A stretch of 64,000 bases of DNA from the NCBI GenBank assembly GCA_944386805.1, contig CALXCO010000001.1, positions 1-64,000 on the forward strand, written 5' to 3'. The position numbers were made by a program, and so were the translations under genes. Numbering within the stretch: position 1 is the stretch's first letter; the number at the start of each line of letters is the position of its first letter. This document shows, piece by piece, positions 10,381-17,300 of this stretch. The DNA comes from an uncultured Clostridia bacterium. Its GTDB lineage: Bacteria; Bacillota; Clostridia; Oscillospirales; Ruminococcaceae. The notes under the pieces were generated by a model. That model searched no databases. It saw nothing but the letters and a program-made list of their open reading frames with translations, and was not told the origin of the DNA.

Positions 10381-11322
10381 TTATTTCAGGTTGATATAGG
10401 AGCAGATATCGTCGCGCATCCGGATCGCTTCTCTTCTTGCAGCACCGGCGAAGTCGGTTTCATCGCAGCCTTCCTTCTTATAAGCGCAGATGATAGAGCG
10501 GGAAGCGTTGACAATTGCGCCAAGGCCTTCCTCATCGAACGCACCTGCGACGCCTGCTCCGCCGCCGCCCTGTGCACCGTAACCGGGTACAAGGAAGAAG
10601 GTATGGGGGAGACGTTTGCGCAGTTCCGCGAGCTGTTCGGGGTAGGTTGCGCCGACGACCGCACCGACACCGGAGTAGCCGTACTTGCTGCCGAGGACTT
10701 CAGTGCCCCAGTTTTCGCACATATCGCCCATGACTTCATAGACATTGCCGGACGGGAAGCCTTTTTTATTGTACAGTTTTCTGTCCTGCAATTCGCCGGA
10801 AGAGGGGTTGCTGGTTTTGACCAGGACGAAGATACCCTTGTCGAACTCAGCGCAGGCGCCCAGCAGAGGACGGATGCCGTCGCTGCCGAGATAGCCGTTG
10901 ACGGTCAGCGCGTCAGCACCGAACGGAGCGACCTTTTTGCCGTACAGCTCAATCTCACCGAGGTGAGCGGTCGCATACGCTTCCATCGTCGAACCGATGT
11001 CATTGCGTTTGCAGTCTGCGATGACATACATGCCCTTGCTCTGTGCATAGGAGACAGTTTCAGCGAAGGTCTTCATGCCGTACCAGCCGTACATTTCATA
11101 ATAAGCAGCCTGGGGCTTGACAGCGGGGACGATATCGCACAGTGCGTCGATCAGTCCATAGTTGTATTCCAGCACAGCTTTGGCAGCTGCTTCCAGCGGA
11201 TCAGAGATGGAAGCATATTTTTCCCGGATAAATTCAGGGACGTAGGAGAAGTTGGGGTCCAGACCGGCGACGGTCGGGTTTTTCATTTCTTTAATGCGAT
11301 CGATCAGTTTATCAAAAGACAT
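10381..11322 (-). CDS. pyrF: Orotidine-5'-phosphate decarboxylase (long type)
   Basis: PyrF (313 aa) converts OMP to UMP, the last step of de novo UMP synthesis. The catalytic DxKxxD region is DCKRNDIGSTM near residue 127. The length of about 310 residues and the C-terminal VPGYGAQGGGG motif place it in the longer mycobacterial-type subfamily rather than the 230-residue Bacillus type. It lies 24 bp after pyrC and 63 bp before carB on the same strand, and shares their promoter. Assignment is firm. Confidence 0.95.
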   Translation of the reverse strand: MSFDKLIDRIKEMKNPTVAGLDPNFSYVPEFIREKYASISDPLEAAAKAVLEYNYGLIDALCDIVPAVKPQAAYYEMYGWYGMKTFAETVSYAQSKGMYVIADCKRNDIGSTMEAYATAHLGEIELYGKKVAPFGADALTVNGYLGSDGIRPLLGACAEFDKGIFVLVKTSNPSSGELQDRKLYNKKGFPSGNVYEVMGDMCENWGTEVLGSKYGYSGVGAVVGATYPEQLAELRKRLPHTFFLVPGYGAQGGGGAGVAGAFDEEGLGAIVNASRSIICAYKKEGCDETDFAGAARREAIRMRDDICSYINLK

Positions 11323-11346
11323 GACAAATACCTCCAGTGTCAGAAC

Positions 11347-12654
11347 TTAGTTGTCCGACCCGTCGATACCGGCGGGTTCAGTATATTGATAGACGATTTT
11401 GCCGCGGCAGATGGTCGTAATGACCTTACCCTGTAGCGACATGCCTTTGAAGACTGTATTTTTAGATTTGGAGTGGAGCTTTTCCGGCTCGACCTTCCAG
11501 ACCATGCTGGTATCGGCGATTGCGATATCCGCCGGTCCGCCCTCTTCAATCGAGCCGCCGGGGATACCCAGGATGGTAGCGGGGTTTTCGCTCATCAGCT
11601 CAACCAGTCTCCGCAGCGAGATGACACCCGTTTTCACCAGATAGGTATAGCAGGCAGCGAAGCTGGTTTCCAGCCCGACGACGCCATTCGGAGCGGTATA
11701 AAAGTCCGCCTTTTCCTGAGCGGTATGGGGAGCATGGTCAGTGATGATGCAGTCGATGGTTCCGTCGGCCAGACCGCCGAGGATTGCACGGATATCCTTC
11801 TGTTCGCGAAGTGGGGGATTCATCCGGTAATCGGCGTCTTTGCTGAGCAGCTTTTTGTGGTCGAGGATAAAGTAATGGGGAGCGGTTTCACAGGTAACCC
11901 GGACGCCTTTGGATTTGGCATGCCGGATGAGGTCAACCGCGCCGCGGGTCGAGACATGGCAGATGTGAATCGGCGCGCCGGAGGAATTCGACAGACAGAT
12001 TTCTCTGGCGGTGATGGAGTCCTCGCTTGCGCGATCCATCCCGCGGACGCCGAGCATTCTGGAGACCTCGCCTTTGTGGATAATGCCGCCGGCGATCAGG
12101 TCAAGGTCCTCACAGTGGGAGAGGACCATTTTCCCGACACAGGCCGCATGCTGCATGCCTTCCAGCATAATTCTGGCATTGCGGACCGGTTTTCCGTCGT
12201 CGGAGAAGGCGACCGCGCCGGCGCTTTTCAGGGCAGCCATATCGGTCAGGGTCGTGCTGTCCATGCCTTTGGTGACACAGGCGACCGGGTAAACTCTGGC
12301 TTTCGCCGATTTTGCCTTATCGAGGATATAATGGATGACCTCAGGGCAGTCGACCGGCGGGGTGGTATTGGGCATACAGGCGACAGAGGTGACGCCGCCT
12401 GCGGCAGCGGCCTCACAGCCGGTCAGGATATCCTCCTTGTGGGTCTGACCGGGGTCGCGCAGATGGACGTGCATATCGACAAAACCGGGAAAGACGTGTT
12501 TTCCAGCCGCATCCAGCACCTGGACGTCGTCGGGCAGGTCGGTAATCGGTTCACTGCTGACCCGGACGATTTTATCGCCGTCGATCAGAATATCGTACAG
12601 GCCGTCGACGCCGTTTTTGGGGCTGACGACCCGTCCGCCATGAATCAGAATCAT
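11347..12654 (-). CDS. pyrC: Dihydroorotase
   Basis: Dihydroorotase (435 aa) cyclises carbamoyl aspartate to dihydroorotate. It is a class I amidohydrolase: the first metal motif is GFVDMHVHLRDPGQTHKED near residues 56-74, later metal ligands occur in LSHCED and HICHVSTRG, and the substrate/metal segment IITDHAPHTAQEK follows. Length fits the class. It lies 30 bp downstream of pyrR and 24 bp upstream of pyrF. In other Bacillota pyrB usually sits next to pyrC; it is missing here. Confidence 0.95.
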   Translation of the reverse strand: MILIHGGRVVSPKNGVDGLYDILIDGDKIVRVSSEPITDLPDDVQVLDAAGKHVFPGFVDMHVHLRDPGQTHKEDILTGCEAAAAGGVTSVACMPNTTPPVDCPEVIHYILDKAKSAKARVYPVACVTKGMDSTTLTDMAALKSAGAVAFSDDGKPVRNARIMLEGMQHAACVGKMVLSHCEDLDLIAGGIIHKGEVSRMLGVRGMDRASEDSITAREICLSNSSGAPIHICHVSTRGAVDLIRHAKSKGVRVTCETAPHYFILDHKKLLSKDADYRMNPPLREQKDIRAILGGLADGTIDCIITDHAPHTAQEKADFYTAPNGVVGLETSFAACYTYLVKTGVISLRRLVELMSENPATILGIPGGSIEEGGPADIAIADTSMVWKVEPEKLHSKSKNTVFKGMSLQGKVITTICRGKIVYQYTEPAGIDGSDN

Positions 12655-12684
12655 AAGTTACTCCTTTGTGGACAGGTGAATAAA

Positions 12685-13206
12685 TTAACGGATGATGACA
12701 CAGTCCTTGCCATCCCGTTCCTGAACAAAAACGCAGACTTCCTCATCGCGAGAAGTCGGGACATTTTTCCCGATGAAATCAGCGCGCAGCGGGAGTTCCC
12801 GATGGCCGCGGTCGATGAGGACAGCAAGCTGGATACGCCTGGGTCTTCCCATCGAGAGGATGCCGTCGATTGCAGCGCGGACACTGCGTCCGGTGCAGAT
12901 GACGTCATCGACGAGGATGACCTGTTTATCATCCAGCGGGAAGGGGATATCGGTATGACTGACGCCGTCGTAAATTTTCCCATCATCGCGGAAGGGGGTG
13001 ATATCCAGACAACCGGCGGGGACGGGGCGCTGTTCAACCGACTGAATTTTGCTGGCGATCCGCTGGGCGAGTTCGACGCCGCGGGAGTAGATTCCGATGA
13101 CACAAAGTCCTTCGGAACCCTTATTGCGTTCAATGATCTCATAGGAGATCCGGTTGATGGCGCGGGACATTGCCTTTTCATCCATGATCAGGGCTTTTCC
13201 TTCCAT
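12685..13206 (-). CDS. pyrR: Bifunctional pyr operon attenuator protein / uracil phosphoribosyltransferase
   Basis: PyrR (173 aa) binds pyr mRNA when UMP/UTP is high and stabilises the anti-antiterminator so that transcription stops; it also has weak uracil phosphoribosyltransferase activity. The PRPP-binding motif VILVDDVICTGRSVRAAID is intact. The N-terminus has the family pattern MDEKAMSRAINRISYEIIERN. The first ATG (13206, MEGKALIMDEK) is preceded by GGAAAGGAGACC. It is the first gene of the operon and directly follows its own RNA target site at 13321-13342, so the circuit is autoregulatory. Confidence 0.95.
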   Translation of the reverse strand: MEGKALIMDEKAMSRAINRISYEIIERNKGSEGLCVIGIYSRGVELAQRIASKIQSVEQRPVPAGCLDITPFRDDGKIYDGVSHTDIPFPLDDKQVILVDDVICTGRSVRAAIDGILSMGRPRRIQLAVLIDRGHRELPLRADFIGKNVPTSRDEEVCVFVQERDGKDCVIIR

Positions 13207-13227
13207 AGCGGTCTCCTTTCCAAAAAT

Positions 13228-13264
13228 AAAAACCAGACTGCCCGTAAACTGACAGTCTGGTTTG
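13228..13264 (-). terminator. pyr operon attenuator terminator
   Basis: In the pyrR leader (minus strand) AACCAGACTG pairs perfectly with CAGTCTGGTT across a 12-nt loop and is followed by TTTTATTTTTG. The terminator lies between the PyrR-binding loop and the pyrR start, as in classical pyr attenuators. Confidence 0.85.
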
Positions 13265-13320
13265 AATCTTTCGCACGTAGTCCAGGGCAGGACAAATGCC
13301 CCAGTCAGAAAGCAAACCGC

Positions 13321-13342
13321 CTTGTCAGCCTCACGGGACTAA
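13321..13342 (-). promoter_or_regulatory. PyrR-binding loop (anti-antiterminator)
   Basis: Read on the minus strand this segment is AGTCCCGTGAGGCTGACAAG. It matches the established PyrR RNA-binding consensus AGUCCNGNGAGGCU. It sits about 55 nt downstream of the promoter and about 60 nt upstream of the terminator hairpin. High UMP should favour PyrR binding here and termination. Confidence 0.85.
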
Positions 13343-13398
13343 CTTAAAGGGATTTAAACAGAAATTGATCTGGTTCTGATGCGTTTTGTATTAGGTAT

Positions 13399-13427
13399 AT
13401 TGTACCGGAAACGAGCGGATTTGTAAA
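13399..13427 (-). promoter_or_regulatory. Promoter of the pyr operon
   Basis: Minus strand TTTACA (13422-13427), a 17-bp spacer and TACAAT (13399-13404). Predicted start near 13392 gives a leader of about 185 nt holding the PyrR site and terminator. Confidence 0.8.
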
Positions 13428-13563
13428 GAGCAATCTACGACTTTTTTGCAGGAGAATTTATTTACATTTTTAGCAATCTGAACAAATTAAAGCGCAAAAA
13501 AGCCCTAAAACCGACCCGCCAACTGTTCAAAATGCCTGTATAGCGGAAAAAAACGGCGAATGA

Positions 13564-13592
13564 TTGCAAAAGCGGCAGAATCATGATATAAT
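13564..13592 (+). promoter_or_regulatory. Promoter of the DUF4364 gene
   Basis: TTGCAA (13564-13569), 17 bp, TATAAT (13587-13592) with upstream TGA giving a near-extended -10. The predicted start near 13599 rules out coding starts upstream of it. It is divergent from the pyr promoter. Confidence 0.8.
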
Positions 13593-13653
13593 GAAACAGA
13601 TACAGCCGCCGGTACGCCGGCAGGGCATGACAAGAGAGACGACAGGAAAAGTG

Positions 13654-14205
13654 GTGGCCGAATTGGAGTATCAGGACAATCTGATCGCGGGGATTCCTCC
13701 GGGAGGGGTTCGTGACCCGTCAACCGTCAAGATCATGATCTGTTATCTTTTGCAGCGGCTGGACCGGCCGGTGACCGAAAGTGAGCTGATCGAGCTGCTG
13801 ACGGGGGACCAGACGGTGAATTACTTTTTGCTGACGACGACACTTGCATCGCTGAAAAAGCTGGGGCATCTGCGGGAGAAAGGCGACAATCTGGTCCTGA
13901 CGCGGCTTGGGCGGCGGACAGCGGAGGAACTGGCGGGAGAGCTGCCGGTGACCTTGCGGGAGCGGGTGCTTGAACGGGCAGAGACGCTGCTGAAAGAGAA
14001 CCGGCTCAGTTCCGAGACCAGCGCGGAGATTGTCCAGACAGGCGATGGATATCGGGTGGACTTTTCCTTTCATGACGGCGAGATTGAGTTTATGAAGCTG
14101 TCATTGTATGCACCGGACGAGGTGCAGGCCGGACGGCTGCGCAGCCGGTTGCTGGAAGATTACCAGCAGCTGTATATCGACTTAATCAGCCGGCTGACCA
14201 GCTGA
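13654..14205 (+). CDS. DUF4364 family protein, probable winged-helix regulator
   Basis: A DUF4364-family protein of about 183 residues, common in Clostridia. The N-terminal half (IMICYLLQRLDRPVTESELIELLTG, then a second helix pair and LVLTRLGRRTAEEL) reads as a winged-helix DNA-binding domain similar to PadR/MarR types; the C-terminal half is predicted alpha/beta without a known ligand. The start is uncertain: the promoter at 13564-13592 excludes upstream starts, and AGG at 13644-13646 best serves GTG at 13654 (VAELEYQDNLIAG); GTG 13651 and ATG 13627 are alternatives. It is followed after 30 bp by a terminator-like hairpin. Function is not established. Confidence 0.75.
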   Translation: MAELEYQDNLIAGIPPGGVRDPSTVKIMICYLLQRLDRPVTESELIELLTGDQTVNYFLLTTTLASLKKLGHLREKGDNLVLTRLGRRTAEELAGELPVTLRERVLERAETLLKENRLSSETSAEIVQTGDGYRVDFSFHDGEIEFMKLSLYAPDEVQAGRLRSRLLEDYQQLYIDLISRLTS

Positions 14206-14237
14206 GGGCATTTTTTCAGATGAATACGCATATATTG

Positions 14238-14268
14238 CCTCCGACAGGATTCTGCCGGAGGTGTTTTT
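14238..14268 (+). terminator. Terminator-like hairpin carrying the tspO ribosome-binding site
   Basis: CCTCCGACAG pairs with CTGCCGGAGG (one mismatch, 4-nt loop) followed by TGTTTTTAT. It lies 32 bp after the DUF4364 gene. The 3' arm CGGAGG plus GTG is also the Shine-Dalgarno of tspO, so folding would both stop transcription and mask translation. Confidence 0.65.
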
Positions 14269-14270
14269 AT

Positions 14271-14738
14271 ATGATTCGGTTAAAGCTTTTGCTGCAATCC
14301 TTGCTGCTGCCGTTGGGTGTCGGGCTGGTATCCTTTTTGGCGGCAGGCGGGAGCGGGAATGTTCGGTCCTTTTACCAGCTGCTGCCAAAGCCGGAGTTTG
14401 CATTGCCGGGGTGGGCTTTCTCCTGGGTCTGGACGGTGCTGTATCTGCTGATGGGCTGGTCGGATTATCTGGCGCGGACGTCGGTTTCGGCGGACGGTTC
14501 AGCGCGGAAGGTCTACCTGTTCCAGCTGCTGCTGAACGGGTTATGGATGCCGGTATTTTTCCGGGCATGCTGGTTCGGATGGGCGCTGGTGCTGATCGGG
14601 ATGATTGTCGTGTCGGTGGTGGTTCTGATTCTGATGCTGCGCAGGAGTGCACCGCTGGCAGGATGGCTGCTGGTTCCGTATCTGGTGTTCATGCTGTACG
14701 CGGGGTATCTGAATTATGCGATCATTTTGCTGACCTGA
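14271..14738 (+). CDS. TspO/MBR family membrane protein
   Basis: A 155-residue TspO/MBR (translocator/peripheral benzodiazepine receptor) protein with five predicted membrane segments. TspO proteins bind porphyrins and sterol-like ligands and act in tetrapyrrole or stress responses; the role in anaerobes is unclear. The hallmark WAFSWVWTVLYLLMGWSDY follows TM1-2, and the last helices include NLNYAII-type aromatic positions as GYLNYAIIL. The ATG at 14271 is chosen because GGAGG lies 9 bp upstream; an in-frame ATG at 14220 lacks a site. It may be co-transcribed with the DUF4364 gene by read-through of the hairpin. Confidence 0.88.
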   Translation: MIRLKLLLQSLLLPLGVGLVSFLAAGGSGNVRSFYQLLPKPEFALPGWAFSWVWTVLYLLMGWSDYLARTSVSADGSARKVYLFQLLLNGLWMPVFFRACWFGWALVLIGMIVVSVVVLILMLRRSAPLAGWLLVPYLVFMLYAGYLNYAIILLT

Positions 14739-14818
14739 TTTTTTGTTTTTTTGCGGTATAATTGCCGCCCTGCGGGTTCATACTCTTACCGTTCAAACCA
14801 GGAAAGGAAGGAAAGAGT

Positions 14819-15247
14819 ATGAACGATCAGGAACTTTTGTCTTATATTTATCAGAATGCCGACATGGGTGTCGACGGGATTTTAAAGGTACTGGAGACAG
14901 CCAGCGGGGAGAAGCTGCGCGGCGCACTGCAAAGCCAGCTCAGCGAGTACGACCAGATTCGCAGTGAAGCGATGAAGATGCTGCGGGAGCGCGGCAGCGA
15001 GCCGGAGTCACCGTCAGCGGTTTCGAAGATGACCGCGAAGGTGACGGCGGCCGTCAGTACGATGCGGGACAGCTCGCCCCAGTCGATTGCCGAGATGATG
15101 ATTCAGGGCAATGCGATGGGGCTGACCAAGATCACCCGGAGACTGGGGGACTATGACGGAGAAGACCGTGCAGTTCGTCGGTTAGCGGGGAAACTGCTGT
15201 CGACCGAACAGCAGAATATCGAGCAGATGAAACAGTTTCTGTCATAA
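14819..15247 (+). CDS. Conserved protein of unknown function, all-alpha
   Basis: A 142-residue soluble protein starting MNDQELLSYIYQNADMGVDG, with a strong site (AAAGGAAGGAAAG) before the ATG at 14819. It is almost entirely predicted helical, with an acidic N-terminal helix bundle, a linker rich in Ser/Pro around residue 60, and a second helical half (SIAEMMIQGNAMGLTKITRRL). The helix pattern is reminiscent of ferritin-like or DUF2383-type bundles, but the metal-binding ExxH pairs of ferritins are absent, so I give no function. A TATAAT lies at 14757-14762 without a clear -35. Confidence 0.75.
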   Translation: MNDQELLSYIYQNADMGVDGILKVLETASGEKLRGALQSQLSEYDQIRSEAMKMLRERGSEPESPSAVSKMTAKVTAAVSTMRDSSPQSIAEMMIQGNAMGLTKITRRLGDYDGEDRAVRRLAGKLLSTEQQNIEQMKQFLS

Positions 15248-15264
15248 TTTTTAATAGGGACCCA

Positions 15265-15298
15265 AAGGCCGCCGGTGCAAAAAGCATCGTGCGGCCTT
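15265..15298. other. Stable hairpin without U-tract
   Basis: AAGGCCGC-CGGTGC pairs with GCATCG-T-GCGGCCTT around an AAAAA loop, 18 bp after the 142-aa gene. On the plus strand it is followed by A residues, not T, so it is not a standard terminator; it may be an mRNA 3'-end stabiliser. Confidence 0.4.
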
Positions 15299-15420
15299 AA
15301 AAAATGGTGAAAGGGTGGTGAAATTGCCGTATAATTCTGTCGAAACGTGAAGTTATAGGGACAGGCCTGTCAATGTTTGTCGATATGCACAAATTAAATT
15401 GTGAATTTTTGTAAAAAGTG

Positions 15421-15449
15421 TTGCAATTTGAGCGACCCTGTGTTATAAT
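15421..15449 (+). promoter_or_regulatory. Promoter of the 48-aa small ORF
   Basis: TTGCAA (15421-15426), 17 bp, TATAAT (15444-15449), upstream TGT. A transcript starting near 15456 has a 24-nt leader to the ATG at 15480. Confidence 0.8.
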
Positions 15450-15479
15450 GTAGATACCAAAACGAGGGAGGTGCCATTT

Positions 15480-15626
15480 ATGGCAGTTTATGAAAGAATG
15501 TACGCAATTCTGTGTGGAGCGGTATCGGATGCCGTCGATTGTCTGGAGAGCGACCAGGGTGCACACGCCATCCTGCTGCTGAAGAAAGCGCTTGAGCAGA
15601 CAGAGGACCTCTATGTTGAGGAATGA
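15480..15626 (+). CDS. Small protein of 48 residues, unknown function
   Basis: A short frame encoding MAVYERMYAILCGAVSDAVD and then an amphipathic C-terminal helix (HAILLLKKALEQTEDLYVEE). Support is contextual: GGGAGGTG lies 6 bp upstream of the ATG, a consensus promoter lies at 15421-15449 and a strong terminator at 15660-15709, forming a compact monocistronic unit. Two Cys (residues 12 and 21) and heptad-like leucines suggest a small helical, perhaps oligomeric, protein. Similar very short proteins occur widely in clostridial genomes without known role. It is shorter than most annotation cut-offs. Confidence 0.7.
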   Translation: MAVYERMYAILCGAVSDAVDCLESDQGAHAILLLKKALEQTEDLYVEE

Positions 15627-15659
15627 TTGAAACGCGTACATAGTCGTTAAGAGACAGGT

Positions 15660-15709
15660 ATCCCCGGCGCTCTATCGGGAAATAGGAGCGCCGGGGATAT
15701 CTGTTTTTT
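15660..15709 (+). terminator. Terminator of the small ORF unit
   Basis: ATCCCCGGCGCTC pairs perfectly with GAGCGCCGGGGAT (13 bp, 13-nt loop), followed after a few bases by TTTTTT. It lies 34 bp downstream of the small ORF. Confidence 0.85.
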
Positions 15710-15723
15710 GTCAGCGGGAAAAG

Positions 15724-15756
15724 GAAAAAGGACCGTCCTTTACGGGACAGTCCTTT
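15724..15756 (-). terminator. Terminator of the Gld-type ABC operon
   Basis: On the minus strand AAAGGACTGTCC pairs with GGACGGTCCTTT (one G-U type mismatch) and is followed by TTCCTTTTCC. It lies 20 bp after the DUF4340 gene stop. Confidence 0.7.
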
Positions 15757-15776
15757 TGACTGGTTTAATAGTCGAG

Positions 15777-17300
15777 TTAATAGTCGAGGACGGGAGCCTC
15801 ACCATTGATCAGCTTCTCAATATTGGACTGGAGATGCTGGACATACGCGAGACGGGTAGTCCACTGTCTGTTGCCATTGATCGAAAGGATGCAGGTTCTG
15901 TCGCCGAGGTCGAACAGTTCCACGGTATCACTGCCGCCGTCGGTGTAGTGATAGGTGAAGGAAGCGACCAGCGTACCTTCCGCATCGCTCTTGTTGATGC
16001 CCTCAGCGGGAACGGAGAGCAGGTACTGATACATATCGCGGTAATTTTCGAGGTCGATTTCCTCGCTATCGAGGTGGGGGACGATATCGGAGTCCTCATC
16101 AGCCGCAGGGTCGATCTGGAAGGAATAAGTCTGGTCATAGACCATCAGATCGATTTCCGAGACGGTGTTGATACTGGGCAGCAGCATCAGGCTGGAGTAC
16201 ATATCATCGATGTCGATGGAAATCCAGGGAAGATTTGCATCGGTGACGACGTAGATCAGGTTTTTGCCTTCGGTCATCAGATAGTGAGCAGCAGAGCCAT
16301 CGGAAGCGGTGGCATCGTTGCCGACGGTCCAGACGTAATCGGTGCCGTCACGGTTGAAGGAGATGGTGCAGTAGGGGGAGTCGAAGCCGAGGGCGGTCAG
16401 ATCTTCCGCAGTGGGGTTAATCATTGCGACGCTGTCGGCGGTCAGCTGCTGGAGACCGGTGGTATAGACTGCATTCTGGTCATTGCCTTCCGAGTCACTG
16501 CGGTACTGCATATCTGCTTCAAACGGTTCAACGATCTTGTAGGTAGAACCGTACATGGTGTTAGAGGAGGCGAGCTCTTCCTCGGTGAAGGGTTCGATAC
16601 GGAAGGTTTCATCCAGCGTACCGCCTTCAACCTGAAGGTAGCTGATGGTCGGAGCGGAGACTTCGTTGCCATCGTCGTCAGTATAGCTTTCCCAGGGTTC
16701 GATGACGTCCTTATCGAGGTAGTCGAGCATCGAATAATCCAGCCGGTCCATCTTGGTATTGCCCATCGAATAGACGTTGGGGTCATCGTCGACCATCATA
16801 TAAGCACCGCCGCCGGTGGTCAGGGTACTGCCGACAATAATCTGATGTTCAGTGCCATCATCGTAGATGGTGCGGATGGTATAGGAAGGAGCGTCCAGGC
16901 CGTATTTGGCGATATCGGGCGCGTTGGCCTCAATCAGGCGGACAGCGCTGACATTGGCGAAGGAGGTGATCATGCCGGACAGTTCGTCCTGATTCTCGTC
17001 GAAGCCTTCGAGTTCCTCGATGCCATAGACTGCATCTTCATCATCCGTTGCAGCCTGGGTGCGGACGATGCTGTAACTGCCGGACGAGTTTTCGACCTGC
17101 AATTCACAGATATCGTTTGCTTCCGAGACGATCAGTTCGACGGTCGTAGAGGAGACGGTCGAAGATTCCTCTTCCGAGGATTCAGCGGTCTGCTGGCTGC
17201 CGGGGCCGAAGAGCAGCACCAGCAGCAGCGCGACGAGGACCAGCAGAAAGGCAGCACCGATAATCAGGTTTCTAGTTTTCTTGGTCATTTTGGCTGCCAT
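15777..17300 (-). CDS. DUF4340 domain protein, auxiliary of a Gld-type ABC system
   Basis: A 507-residue membrane-anchored protein. A basic N-terminus and one membrane helix (about residues 11-31, NLIIGAAFLLVLVALLLVLLF) are followed by an acidic Ser/Glu linker and a large extracytoplasmic part with repeated beta-rich DUF4340 segments (for example YGLDAPSYTIRTIYDDGTEH and LGFDSPYCTISFNRDGTDYV). DUF4340 proteins accompany GldA/GldF/GldG-type ABC transporters whose substrate is unknown. The ATG at 17300 overlaps the stop of the GldG-like gene (TAATG) and has GGAGG 9 bp upstream. It is the last gene of the four-gene unit. Confidence 0.88.
   Translation of the reverse strand: MAAKMTKKTRNLIIGAAFLLVLVALLLVLLFGPGSQQTAESSEEESSTVSSTTVELIVSEANDICELQVENSSGSYSIVRTQAATDDEDAVYGIEELEGFDENQDELSGMITSFANVSAVRLIEANAPDIAKYGLDAPSYTIRTIYDDGTEHQIIVGSTLTTGGGAYMMVDDDPNVYSMGNTKMDRLDYSMLDYLDKDVIEPWESYTDDDGNEVSAPTISYLQVEGGTLDETFRIEPFTEEELASSNTMYGSTYKIVEPFEADMQYRSDSEGNDQNAVYTTGLQQLTADSVAMINPTAEDLTALGFDSPYCTISFNRDGTDYVWTVGNDATASDGSAAHYLMTEGKNLIYVVTDANLPWISIDIDDMYSSLMLLPSINTVSEIDLMVYDQTYSFQIDPAADEDSDIVPHLDSEEIDLENYRDMYQYLLSVPAEGINKSDAEGTLVASFTYHYTDGGSDTVELFDLGDRTCILSINGNRQWTTRLAYVQHLQSNIEKLINGEAPVLDY

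Noticed and set aside
7285..11436. 1383-codon plus-strand open frame
   Set aside because: Antisense to carB and pyrF, both unmistakable; no motif or start signal of its own.
15265..15298. GC-rich hairpin as a terminator
   Set aside because: Followed by A residues on the plus strand and no T-tract on the minus strand; kept only as a hairpin.
15297..15641. 114-codon minus-strand frame
   Set aside because: Covers the promoter and coding region of the better supported 48-residue gene; no start signal.
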